From CAZGVV01 sp964529155 (GTDB lineage Bacteria > Pseudomonadota > Alphaproteobacteria > Rickettsiales > SXRF01): 30,101 nt of DNA. Position 1 is the first letter of the stretch. Each line of letters opens with the position of its first letter. The notes beneath the pieces are model-generated. The model was not told the DNA's origin. It did no database searches and worked only from the letters and a program-made list of their open reading frames with translations. Location: positions 1 through 30,101 of the forward strand of contig CAZGVV010000021.1 in NCBI GenBank assembly GCA_964529155.1. The letters run 5' to 3'. The translations under genes and the position numbers were made by a program. Below, one piece after another: positions 23,385 through 30,101 of the stretch.

Positions 23385-24005
23385 TTATGATGACTTCTTG
23401 TGCACCTGCGTGAGCGCCAGGATAACGCCGGGGCCGGTGCAACTGGGCACGGTTTGCATTTCGAAGTTCCAATGCATGCGTGCGGTATCACATTCTATAC
23501 GGTAGTTTTCACCTTTCGGGAAGAGACAAAATGTCGATGGCTGACGCAAATGTTCTGTGAGTGACAGTAATGCATCAAGTTCTGCCACCGCCCGTGCCGT
23601 AATAACATCACAGGCGGGAATAAAAACATCCGCGGCACGCTTGATGTGTAAGGTAATCGGGGTATTGGTAATGCGTGCTGCTTCACGTAAAAATTCGGCT
23701 TTGCGGCGATCTACCTCAATCAGATGAACATCGCGAACACCCATCATAGCCAGTACAAATCCGGGAAGACCCGCGCCACTCCCAATATCCACCAAGGTAA
23801 TATCGGATGAAGGTAATAGGGGGAAGAGTTGCGCGGCATCCTGGATATGGCGTTCCCATACGTGGTCGGCAGTAGCGGCGGATACGAGATTGATGGATTG
23901 CTGCCACTTTAAAAGAAGCGAAACATACAACTCTACTTTTGCGATTGTTTCACGTGAAACAACACTCGTAAAAAGCGTTTGAATAGGGGAGGGGGGATTT
24001 TTCAC
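23385..24005 (-). CDS. rsmG: 16S rRNA (guanine527-N7)-methyltransferase RsmG (GidB)
   Basis: A 206-aa Rossmann-fold methyltransferase that uses S-adenosylmethionine to methylate G527 of 16S rRNA; loss often gives low-level streptomycin resistance. The SAM-binding motif DIGSGAGLPG is at 73-82, the NLVSAAT block at 39-45, and a RAxAxL-type motif (TARAVAELDALL) at about 130-140. The start is GTG at 24005, overlapping the mnmG stop by four bases (GTGA). Codons 15-20 (VVSRET) are encoded by a perfect parS site, so protein and partition site share sequence. Family length is standard. Confidence 0.95.
   Translation of the reverse strand: MKNPPSPIQTLFTSVVSRETIAKVELYVSLLLKWQQSINLVSAATADHVWERHIQDAAQLFPLLPSSDITLVDIGSGAGLPGFVLAMMGVRDVHLIEVDRRKAEFLREAARITNTPITLHIKRAADVFIPACDVITARAVAELDALLSLTEHLRQPSTFCLFPKGENYRIECDTARMHWNFEMQTVPSCTGPGVILALTQVHKKSS
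23946..23961. promoter_or_regulatory. parS: parS centromere site inside rsmG
   Basis: TGTTTCACGTGAAACA is a perfect 16-bp palindrome and the consensus chromosomal parS. It lies within the rsmG coding region, where it encodes residues V-S-R-E-T. ParB binding here is expected from the established parS consensus. Confidence 0.93.
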
Positions 24006-25870
24006 GATGCTGACGAAGTGTGACGTTTCAGATGAGCAAATAAAATCGTAATCGCTGCCGGCGTCATGCCTTCAATTTGTCGGGCGGCCCCGAGTGTGGA
24101 AGGGCGGTGACGTTTGAGTTTTAAACGAATCTCATTGGAGAGTGAGGGCAGGCTGTCATAATCTAATGCATCCGATAAGCACAATCCATCTTCGCTTTTA
24201 TACTGGTCGATGTCGAGTTGCTGGCGGTCGAGATAGCCGGCGTAATAAGACTCAATTTCTAAAGCCCTGGCAATGGTGGCAGGGATCGATTCCAGTTCTG
24301 GCCATAGGGTGTAAAGCGAAGAAAGGGAAGAACGGGTGATCGATAACAGATCAAAAGCACTTCGGCGAATACCGTCCTGGCTAATAGAAAATCCATGGAG
24401 ACGGGCTTGGGTGGGGGTGATTTTGTTACTGTGTAAACGTTCCCGCGCACTGTCCAAAGCAACGCATTTTTGCTCGTAAGCATGCTGACGGTTGCTTCCT
24501 ATACACCCGGTTTTGATACCAAGTCCCGTCAAACGCTGGTCAGCATTATCGGCGCGGAGTGTAAGCCGGTATTCAGCGCGTGAGGTAAACATACGGTAGG
24601 GCTCAGTGGCGCCCTGAGTGATGAGGTCATCAATCATCACGCCAATATAGGCGTCAGAACGCTGAAGGATGAAAGGGGAATTACCGGCAACCGCCAAGGC
24701 CGCATTGATGCCGGCAACGATACCCTGTCCACCGGCCTCCTCGTAGCCCGTGGTGCCATTGATTTGCCCGGCCAGATAGAGGCCCTGAATTTTCTTGGTT
24801 TCTAACGTAGGTTTTAATTCCCGTGGATCAACATAATCATATTCAACTGCATATCCCGGGCGAATAATGCGGGCATGTTCCAAGCCAGGAATGGAAGCGA
24901 CAAGGGCGCGCTGAACCTCTTCCGGAAGGGAGGTGGAGATGCCGTTTGGATATACGGTAGAATCATCCAGCCCCTCTGGTTCCAGAAAAATCTGGTGTGA
25001 CGGCTTATCGGCAAAACGGACAATTTTATCCTCGATGGACGGGCAATAACGCGGGCCAGTACTTTCAATTTGCCCTGAATACATCGGTGCGCGGTCGAGA
25101 TTAGCGCGTATAATTTCATGGGTCTTGGCGCTGGTGCGCGTAATATAACAATGGATTTGCGGGACGCTAATGCTGTCCGTCAAATAGGAAAATGGCTGCG
25201 GTGGATTATCCCCGGGTTGCGCCTCCAGGCTTTTCCAATCAATGGTCGTGCCATCCAGACGTGGGGGCGTCCCGGTTTTTAATCGACCCAAGGCAAGGCC
25301 GGTGCGTTTAAGGGTGTTGGCTAATCCAATGGAAGGCGCTTCGCCTACGCGCCCGGCAGCAATGGTGGTTTCGCCAATATGAATCAGTCCACGCAAAAAT
25401 GTACCTGTGGTGAGAATCACTTTAGGCGCCACATAGGTAATTCCCGATTGCCCGATGACGCCGGTAATGCGTGCATTATCAATCACCATATCTTCGGCGG
25501 AATCTTCAATGAGATGGAGATTAGGATAATCCTGCAAAATAGATTGCATCGCGTTACGGTATAATTTTCGATCAGCCTGGGCGCGTGGGCCATGAACGGC
25601 GGGACCTTTGCTGGCGTTGAGCATGCGGTAATGAATACCAGCTTGATCAATCACACAGCCCATCAAGCCATCCAACGCGTCAATTTCGCGAACGAGTGTT
25701 CCCTTGGCAATGCCACCAATGGCGGGATTGCACGACATTTCACCGATGGTATCTAAGCGGTGGGTGAGTAGGGCCGTGCGTGCGCCAACACGTGCGGCGG
25801 CCGCGGCGGCTTCACATCCCGCGTGACCACCACCAATCACAATAACGTCGAAATTCGCTTTTTTGGACAT
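24002..25870 (-). CDS. mnmG: tRNA uridine-5-carboxymethylaminomethyl modification enzyme MnmG (GidA)
   Basis: An FAD enzyme that works with MnmE to install the cmnm5 group on U34 of several tRNAs, using methylene-tetrahydrofolate. From ATG 25870 the protein is 622 aa. The FAD dinucleotide motif GGGHAG is at about 13-18. The NPAIGGIAKGTLVREIDALD segment, the TGTFLRGLIHIG block, the catalytic-cysteine motif GPRYCPSIEDKIVRF and the GQINGTTGYEEAGGQG motif are all present. The frame extends to 25939 through a non-conserved stretch without a binding site and is rejected. A parS site ends two bases upstream of the ATG, and no Shine-Dalgarno sequence is visible there. Confidence 0.96.
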   Translation of the reverse strand: MSKKANFDVIVIGGGHAGCEAAAAAARVGARTALLTHRLDTIGEMSCNPAIGGIAKGTLVREIDALDGLMGCVIDQAGIHYRMLNASKGPAVHGPRAQADRKLYRNAMQSILQDYPNLHLIEDSAEDMVIDNARITGVIGQSGITYVAPKVILTTGTFLRGLIHIGETTIAAGRVGEAPSIGLANTLKRTGLALGRLKTGTPPRLDGTTIDWKSLEAQPGDNPPQPFSYLTDSISVPQIHCYITRTSAKTHEIIRANLDRAPMYSGQIESTGPRYCPSIEDKIVRFADKPSHQIFLEPEGLDDSTVYPNGISTSLPEEVQRALVASIPGLEHARIIRPGYAVEYDYVDPRELKPTLETKKIQGLYLAGQINGTTGYEEAGGQGIVAGINAALAVAGNSPFILQRSDAYIGVMIDDLITQGATEPYRMFTSRAEYRLTLRADNADQRLTGLGIKTGCIGSNRQHAYEQKCVALDSARERLHSNKITPTQARLHGFSISQDGIRRSAFDLLSITRSSLSSLYTLWPELESIPATIARALEIESYYAGYLDRQQLDIDQYKSEDGLCLSDALDYDSLPSLSNEIRLKLKRHRPSTLGAARQIEGMTPAAITILFAHLKRHTSSAS

Positions 25871-25872
25871 TT

Positions 25873-25888
25873 TGTTCCACGTGAAACA
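25873..25888. promoter_or_regulatory. parS: parS centromere site in the mnmE-mnmG gap
   Basis: TGTTCCACGTGAAACA matches the B. subtilis-type chromosomal parS exactly. It occupies most of the 34-base gap between the mnmE stop (25905) and the mnmG ATG (25870), in the position where a ribosome binding site would lie. Confidence 0.92.
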
Positions 25889-25904
25889 GTTATAGGTTGT
25901 ATTC

Positions 25905-27230
25905 CTATTTGCCGATGCAAAATTCCCGGAATACCACATCTAATAGCTCATCATTCAGAATTTTACCAGTAATTTTGCCAATTTCGCTGGCTGAGCGGCG
26001 TAATTCCTCGCATGCCAGCTCAGTGGGAAGCTCGGGAGAAAAGCGATTAAGGTGTGTTATTGCCACCTGCAACGCTTCACGATGCCGGGCGCGGGTAATA
26101 AGAGGGGCCTCCGTGGTAGAGGTTAAACGAATAACACGCCGTTTTAATTCCTGCACTAAACAATCCAACCCGTTTCCCGTAGTTGAAGACACAGGGAAGA
26201 CGGAGTGGCCTTCTAGGGTAAGGGGGGAAGATGCCCTGTCATTTTTAGTAGCCACTGCAATGCTCGTGTCATCCAGCAGGCTCATGCTTTCCTGATCTGG
26301 CGAAGCAGTGGAATCAAAACATATGACCCGTAAATCAGCCGATAGTGCCCGGGCGCGTGCCCGTTCAATTCCTTCACATTCTATGGGATCATCACTGGAG
26401 CGAAGCCCCGCCGTATCCACCAAAATGGCGGCATATCCGCCCAGGTTCAAATGCGTTTCGATGACATCGCGCGTCGTTCCGGCAATATGAGAAACAATAG
26501 CCACATCGCGCTTGGCCAACGCATTCATCAGGCTTGATTTGCCTGCATTGGGGGCGCCAAGAATGACGATCGAAACGCCATCCCGAATCCGTTCGCCCTG
26601 ACGTTCATTATTCAGCAATTGTGTTAGCGTGTTACGTAATTCCTCGACGCCCGTCATCACCAGCTTCCAGGTGTCGGGTGGTATTTCCTCATCCGGGAAA
26701 TCAATCCATGCTTCCAGCCGGGCAAGGGCGCGAACGGCCTCGGCGCGGAGGGCATTAAATTTTCGCCCGGCATCACCTTGCATGGTGCGTCGACCCTGTC
26801 GGCGTTGCATATCGGTTTCAGCATCGAGCAAATCAGCCAGGCCTTCGATGTCCGTTAGGTCCATCTTGCCATTTAAAAAAGCCCGGCGCGAAAATTCGCC
26901 TGCCTCGGCCAGGCGTATTCCCGGAAGCGAGGTCAATGCATCAACGATGCTGGCAATCACCGCGCGGCTGCCATGTACCTGCAATTCAAGGGTGTCTTCA
27001 CCGGTGAAACTGGCCGGCCCCGGAAACCACAAGATTAATGCTTTATCCAATACCTCATGAGTCTGAGGATGCATAAGGGGGGCAAGGGTTGCCACGCGCG
27101 GCTGGGGCAAGGACACGCCCAGGGCCAGCAACGCGTCAGAGGCGTTGGCCCCGGATACACGCAGCACCGCCACACCGGAACGGCCGGGCGGGGTAGCAAG
27201 GGCAAGAATGGTGTCGCTAACATATTGCAT
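25905..27230 (-). CDS. mnmE: tRNA modification GTPase MnmE (TrmE)
   Basis: The G-protein partner of MnmG. From ATG 27230 it is 441 aa. The N-terminal formyl-THF-binding domain (1-118) begins SDTILALATPPGRSGVAVLR. The helical domain flanks an inserted G domain: G1 GAPNAGKSS (225-233), GTTRD (251-255), DTAGL (272-276) and G4 TKND (328-331, in the [N/T]KxD form). It ends in the conserved C-terminal FCIGK with the functional Cys438. The frame opens at 27383, but MQYVSDT is preceded by GGTGG at proper spacing and gives the family length. It leads the mnmE-mnmG-rsmG-parA-parB cluster and diverges from the quinone oxidoreductase gene. Confidence 0.96.
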   Translation of the reverse strand: MQYVSDTILALATPPGRSGVAVLRVSGANASDALLALGVSLPQPRVATLAPLMHPQTHEVLDKALILWFPGPASFTGEDTLELQVHGSRAVIASIVDALTSLPGIRLAEAGEFSRRAFLNGKMDLTDIEGLADLLDAETDMQRRQGRRTMQGDAGRKFNALRAEAVRALARLEAWIDFPDEEIPPDTWKLVMTGVEELRNTLTQLLNNERQGERIRDGVSIVILGAPNAGKSSLMNALAKRDVAIVSHIAGTTRDVIETHLNLGGYAAILVDTAGLRSSDDPIECEGIERARARALSADLRVICFDSTASPDQESMSLLDDTSIAVATKNDRASSPLTLEGHSVFPVSSTTGNGLDCLVQELKRRVIRLTSTTEAPLITRARHREALQVAITHLNRFSPELPTELACEELRRSASEIGKITGKILNDELLDVVFREFCIGK

Positions 27231-27275
27231 AATCCCACCGCATACCTCATAATCCGCCGTTCTTAAAGGATTAAC

Positions 27276-28277
27276 ATGCCTCATGCTATTGTATTGCGTG
27301 CGCCCGGCGGGCCGGAATGCCTGGAATGGCAGGAAATACCCTTGCCAACGCCCCAAGCGGGCGAGGTGCGCCTCCGCCAGCATGCTGCTGGCTTAAATTT
27401 TATTGATATCTACCACCGCACCGGCCTCTATGCCTTGCCCTATCCGGCTATTTTAGGGATGGAAGCGGCGGGCGTGGTGGACGCCGTGGGCGAGGGTGTG
27501 GACCAATTTTCACCCGGTGACCGGGTGGCATATGTCGGCCACGGGCCGGGCGCGTATGCGACACACCGGGTAATTGATGCCACACAATTGGTGCCGCTTC
27601 CGGACCCGGTCAGCATGGAAACAGCGGCGGGGATTATGCTTAAAGGCCTTACCGCCCAGTATTTGCTTACGCGCAGCTTCGCCGTGCAAGACGGGGATGT
27701 CGTCGTTATTCACGCGGCAGCAGGAGGGGTGGGGCTGTTGCTGTGCCAATGGGCCAAATACATGGGGGCAACGGTTATTGGCACGGTTGGGTCGGAAGAA
27801 AAAGCGGCGCTTGCCGTGGCCCATGGCTGCGACTTTCCCATCGTATACACGCACGAAAAAGTATCGACGCGCGTACGTGCGATCACCCATGGCCGGGGGG
27901 CGGATGTGGTCTATGATTCCGTAGGCAAGGATACATTCATGGATTCGCTGGATTGCCTCAAGCCGCTGGGCATGATGGTCAGCTTTGGTCAGGCTTCAGG
28001 CAAAATACCGCCGTTTGATATTGGCCTGCTGGCCAGCAAAGGCTCGCTATTCCTTACCCGCCCTTCGCTTACGCATTATATTTCCGATACCGCTACCTAC
28101 CAGGCGGCAGCCCGGCATTTATTGAGCTTGGTGGCGTCTGGAGTGCTTCATGCCCATATTGACCGCGTATTGCCTTTGCAAGAGGCAGCACAGGCACACC
28201 AGCTCCTGGAATCCCGCCAAACCAGCGGCGCTGTGGTGCTTGGCATGGATACAGTACCAGTGAATCGGATTCCCTGA
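27276..28277 (+). CDS. qor: NADPH:quinone oxidoreductase (zinc-independent MDR family)
   Basis: A 333-aa zinc-less medium-chain dehydrogenase that reduces quinones with NADPH. The GroES-like domain (1-120) includes NFIDIYHRTGLY, as in QOR, and PAILGMEAAGVVDAVGEGV. The Rossmann domain has the NADPH motif HAAAGGVGLLLCQWAK (about 148-163), and DVVYDSVGKDTF (about 209-220) is typical. It lacks the zinc-binding cysteines of alcohol dehydrogenases. RBS AAAGGA precedes the ATG. It shares a 45-base divergent gap with mnmE. The in vivo substrate and any role in oxidative stress are inferred from the family. Confidence 0.92.
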   Translation: MPHAIVLRAPGGPECLEWQEIPLPTPQAGEVRLRQHAAGLNFIDIYHRTGLYALPYPAILGMEAAGVVDAVGEGVDQFSPGDRVAYVGHGPGAYATHRVIDATQLVPLPDPVSMETAAGIMLKGLTAQYLLTRSFAVQDGDVVVIHAAAGGVGLLLCQWAKYMGATVIGTVGSEEKAALAVAHGCDFPIVYTHEKVSTRVRAITHGRGADVVYDSVGKDTFMDSLDCLKPLGMMVSFGQASGKIPPFDIGLLASKGSLFLTRPSLTHYISDTATYQAAARHLLSLVASGVLHAHIDRVLPLQEAAQAHQLLESRQTSGAVVLGMDTVPVNRIP

Positions 28278-28417
28278 GCTTTTCCAAATGGCAGTTATTC
28301 GGCAACGCTTGCTTTCACGATTCAACGGCTCACATATGTTCTGCATTAAAATCTGAGGTACCCGACTTACGACATTACCGGGCAATACAACAAGTCGTTG
28401 AAAGTAAGCGTTAATAT

Positions 28418-28798
28418 ATGGATGCAACATTAGAATATCTCGTATCAAACGTCCTGAAGCTTGGGCTAGATGATTGGGTCTACCTTGCCGAGGTAGATTA
28501 TTTGGTTCGTGACCATCTCAGGGGTGAGCCTCCCGAAGTAACTAAGACGTATTGTTTTGCCGTATTGGAGCACCTTCTCGCAAACGGATTGGCTGAGGCA
28601 GGTGATCTGCAGGAGGTAGGCGGCAAAGTGCAGTTCGTTCCTTGGGACATGGATACAAGGACGACTTTGTGCGAGGTGGAAAGCCGTTGGTTTCGGTTTG
28701 CCGGGCCACGGGATGAAGGTGGTGCCAGCGATGTTTGCTGGCTATCGAATACTCAGGCGGGCGATGAATTGGCCAGGTATCTGTCCGGTAGCCGCTGA
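28418..28798 (+). CDS. hypothetical protein, immunity-like, 126 aa
   Basis: An acidic, soluble protein with no signal or membrane segment. The N-terminal two-thirds is helical (LEYLVSNVLKLGLDDWVYLA then EVDYLVRDHL, followed by LLANGLAEAGDL), and the C-terminal part ends DVCWLSNTQAGDELARYLSG. The WV.LAEV ... GLxxAGD ... CWLxNTxxGDxLA layout recalls small solitary immunity-like proteins seen in many bacteria, but I cannot name a family and the resemblance is by eye. A weak binding site precedes the ATG at 28418. It stands alone 140 bases after qor; no toxin gene is nearby. Real coding is supported by the full-length frame and amino-acid composition. Confidence 0.65.
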   Translation: MDATLEYLVSNVLKLGLDDWVYLAEVDYLVRDHLRGEPPEVTKTYCFAVLEHLLANGLAEAGDLQEVGGKVQFVPWDMDTRTTLCEVESRWFRFAGPRDEGGASDVCWLSNTQAGDELARYLSGSR

Positions 28799-29126
28799 GA
28801 TCAGCGTTTACAAAGCTGGCTCCAGCGCAATCGCCCTTGCCCGCTCAATGTAGTAACATGTGACTGCCTAACCGACTGTTTTATCTTAATATACGAAAAT
28901 TCTTTCGAGCATCGCATCGGTTGGAAATCGTCGCATCACAATAAATCGCCAATCCAACGGGCCAATGCCGCATCTGCGGGCGGAGTTTCGCATTACAGAA
29001 GATCCAGCAAGCATTACACGCTGCATCTCTATGAAATTTACCAAGATATCTTAATGCTTGCCACATTCATTGTTCTGGATTATTCTGAGCCGCTAGCGAA
29101 CGACAGCGAAAAAAAGGAAAGTTGTA
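28799..29126. other. 328-base region without a supported gene
   Basis: No good reading frame, tRNA, terminator or repeat was found on either strand. A frame on the minus strand at 28881-29066 has no binding site and a composition unlike a protein. The last bases hold the AAGGAAAG binding site of the next gene. Confidence 0.4.
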
Positions 29127-29405
29127 ATGAGCACGCCACAAAATACGAAAAAAACCCCCGGTGAGATTCAGGAAATATATAGAACATTTGAATCCAGAAT
29201 CCTGCCAGGTATGAGTCCTGAAGATCGTGCTCTCACAGAGTCATACCTATATCTTAAGCGTCAGGAGTGGGAGACTCAAGCTGTGCTGCAAGACCGACGT
29301 GAATATGATGGTGGGGAAAGCTATGCAGAACTCGAACGCCAGAGACGAGCTGCTCCCCCAAGCGGTGGTTATAGCCGGGGAAGCCATTGGGGTGATTCTT
29401 ACTAA
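29127..29405 (+). CDS. small hydrophilic hypothetical protein, 92 aa
   Basis: A 92-aa polar protein, mostly charged helix (KTPGEIQEIYRTFESRILPG, then SPEDRALTESYLYLKRQEWE) with a Gly/Ser/Tyr-rich C-terminal tail (PSGGYSRGSHWGDSY). No known family is recognised. A clear binding site AAGGAAAG lies six bases before ATG, which together with the composition supports a real gene. It is followed by a nested hairpin at 29433-29477. Confidence 0.6.
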   Translation: MSTPQNTKKTPGEIQEIYRTFESRILPGMSPEDRALTESYLYLKRQEWETQAVLQDRREYDGGESYAELERQRRAAPPSGGYSRGSHWGDSY

Positions 29406-29432
29406 AATCCTACCATAACTCTAGAGGCTCAA

Positions 29433-29477
29433 ACGCAGCGGAACGAGAGGCCTTAGTTTGACTAAGCATCGCTGCGT
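29433..29477. repeat. nested hairpin, unexplained
   Basis: ACGCAGCG (29433-29440) pairs perfectly with CGCTGCGT (29470-29477). Inside, CTTAGT (29452-29457) pairs with ACTAAG (29461-29466) around a TTG loop. There is no T-run, so it is not a typical terminator. It lies 28 bases after the 92-aa gene. It may be an RNA structure or an element end. Confidence 0.5.
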
Positions 29478-29568
29478 CGAGAGAAGTGGCGAGGTATTTA
29501 GGGCGATTGCATGCTTTGCTCCCTGCAGCAATTTCGAATTTGGTAAATCTGACTCGTCGCTCCTCGAA

Positions 29569-29979
29569 TCAACAACCATGCTCGTCTCCGTAGAATTCGC
29601 GCGGCGGCGGATAACCGGAGGCGTTGTGAAGATGTTTGGCGTAGAAGCGCCGCGGGATCCTGTTCATCAAGGCCTCCGCCTCAATTCCGTTGGGCGACTC
29701 CTTCTCTACAATCCTTCGCCGCTGAGTCCTGTTCGCACGTTCATTCAGGTCGTCATCTAGCGGAACGGTGACTATACATCCAAGAAAAAGAGGAATGGAA
29801 ACCAGAAGGGCGCTGGATTGCTTGCTGACAGACCTTCCGTTGCTAGAACCGATCGGCAGCCCAACTGATCGTAGAGTCGGAGCGCCGATTGCCGCCCGAT
29901 TGTAAAAAAACCAATTGACCCTTGCGATCACCGAGCGGACGTGTAATCTCAAAGAGTCGACAAAAATCGGCAGGAGCAC
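29569..29979 (-). CDS. possible small protein, 136 aa (doubtful)
   Basis: An open frame from GTG 29979 with a hydrophobic segment ALLVSIPLFLGCIVTVPL near residue 58. Its C-terminus looks protein-like (NGIEAEALMNRIPRRFYAKH then HNASGYPPPREFYGDEHG). No good start or ribosome binding site is seen, and the N-terminal part looks non-coding, so the gene, if real, may be degraded or start inside. The opposite-strand frame at 29458-29760 is less protein-like. No family recognised. Confidence 0.3.
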   Translation of the reverse strand: MLLPIFVDSLRLHVRSVIARVNWFFYNRAAIGAPTLRSVGLPIGSSNGRSVSKQSSALLVSIPLFLGCIVTVPLDDDLNERANRTQRRRIVEKESPNGIEAEALMNRIPRRFYAKHLHNASGYPPPREFYGDEHGC

Positions 29980-30101
29980 GATGGTCCGAAGTCGACTCGC
30001 GGCAATCCTCGAGCATTTCCCGGACGCTGATGATGATATGAGATTCTAGGATATTCTTTATATTATAGCTTGTTACAAGCCCGGCGGCGGTGAGTTCCTC
30101 T
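29980..30101. other. end of window, no feature seen
   Basis: An AT-rich stretch (about 30040-30075) is followed by a GC-rich end. No gene or structure can be supported. Confidence 0.3.

Noticed and set aside
23366..23491. N-terminal extension of ParA
   Set aside because: The added residues are Cys/His/Arg-rich and unlike ParA; the MSELAP start has a proper ribosome binding site.
29458..29760. 100-aa plus-strand reading frame
   Set aside because: It starts within the 29433-29477 hairpin, has no ribosome binding site, and its composition is no better than the opposite strand.

Overview
The window is chromosomal DNA of an alphaproteobacterium, probably a metagenome or draft scaffold because a run of ten Ns sits at 4125-4134. 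Three things point to this group. One is the compact mnmE-mnmG-rsmG-parA-parB cluster with two parS sites, converging on a leuS-lptE-holA operon. Another is the family content: a DUF3576 lipoprotein, a Gram-negative porin, and a LysR regulator with an alphaproteobacterial type of N-terminus. The third is the lptE-holA coupling. A Rhodospirillales- or Micavibrio-like lineage is my best guess, but the order cannot be fixed from the sequence. The chromosomal parS sites suggest the region is near the replication origin; no oriC is visible.

Layout. 1-31 is the 3' end of a tRNA, probably tRNA-Gly. 197-2732 holds two convergent genes that I do not recognise. 2935-4417 has an AI-2E-type permease, the assembly gap and a tiny DUF1328 membrane protein. 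4430-5790 looks like an insertion patch. It has a decayed IS66-type transposase tail, an overlapping pair (84-aa protein plus DUF2247) resembling orphan immunity genes, a 141-bp palindromic MITE-like element and a terminator. 5788-9834 is an envelope and stress cluster: YfdX, a small anchored protein, a holin-like plus YqjD-like pair, an OmpA-domain protein, a small secreted protein and a fasciclin protein.

9841-10043 carries three hairpins, one of them a long palindromic repeat serving as a terminator. 10119-14197 is a LysR regulator divergent from an ABC importer consisting of a fused double permease and an ATPase with a C-terminal AAA-associated domain, with no substrate-binding protein beside it. 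14232-17415 has a small unknown protein, YggS, a porin with a strong terminator and a DUF3576 lipoprotein. 17427-21563 is leuS-lptE-holA with overlapping genes. 21569-27230, on the minus strand, is mnmE-mnmG-rsmG-parA-parB, combining tRNA wobble modification, 16S rRNA methylation and chromosome partition. A quinone oxidoreductase diverges from mnmE. 28278-30101 is sparse, with two or three small unrecognised genes.

No prophage, CRISPR array or obvious large new system is present. The points most worth a second look are the parS sites embedded in rsmG and in the translation-initiation region of mnmG, the apparently leaderless LysR promoter, the two palindromic repeats with similar cores, and the IS-scarred patch with immunity-like genes.
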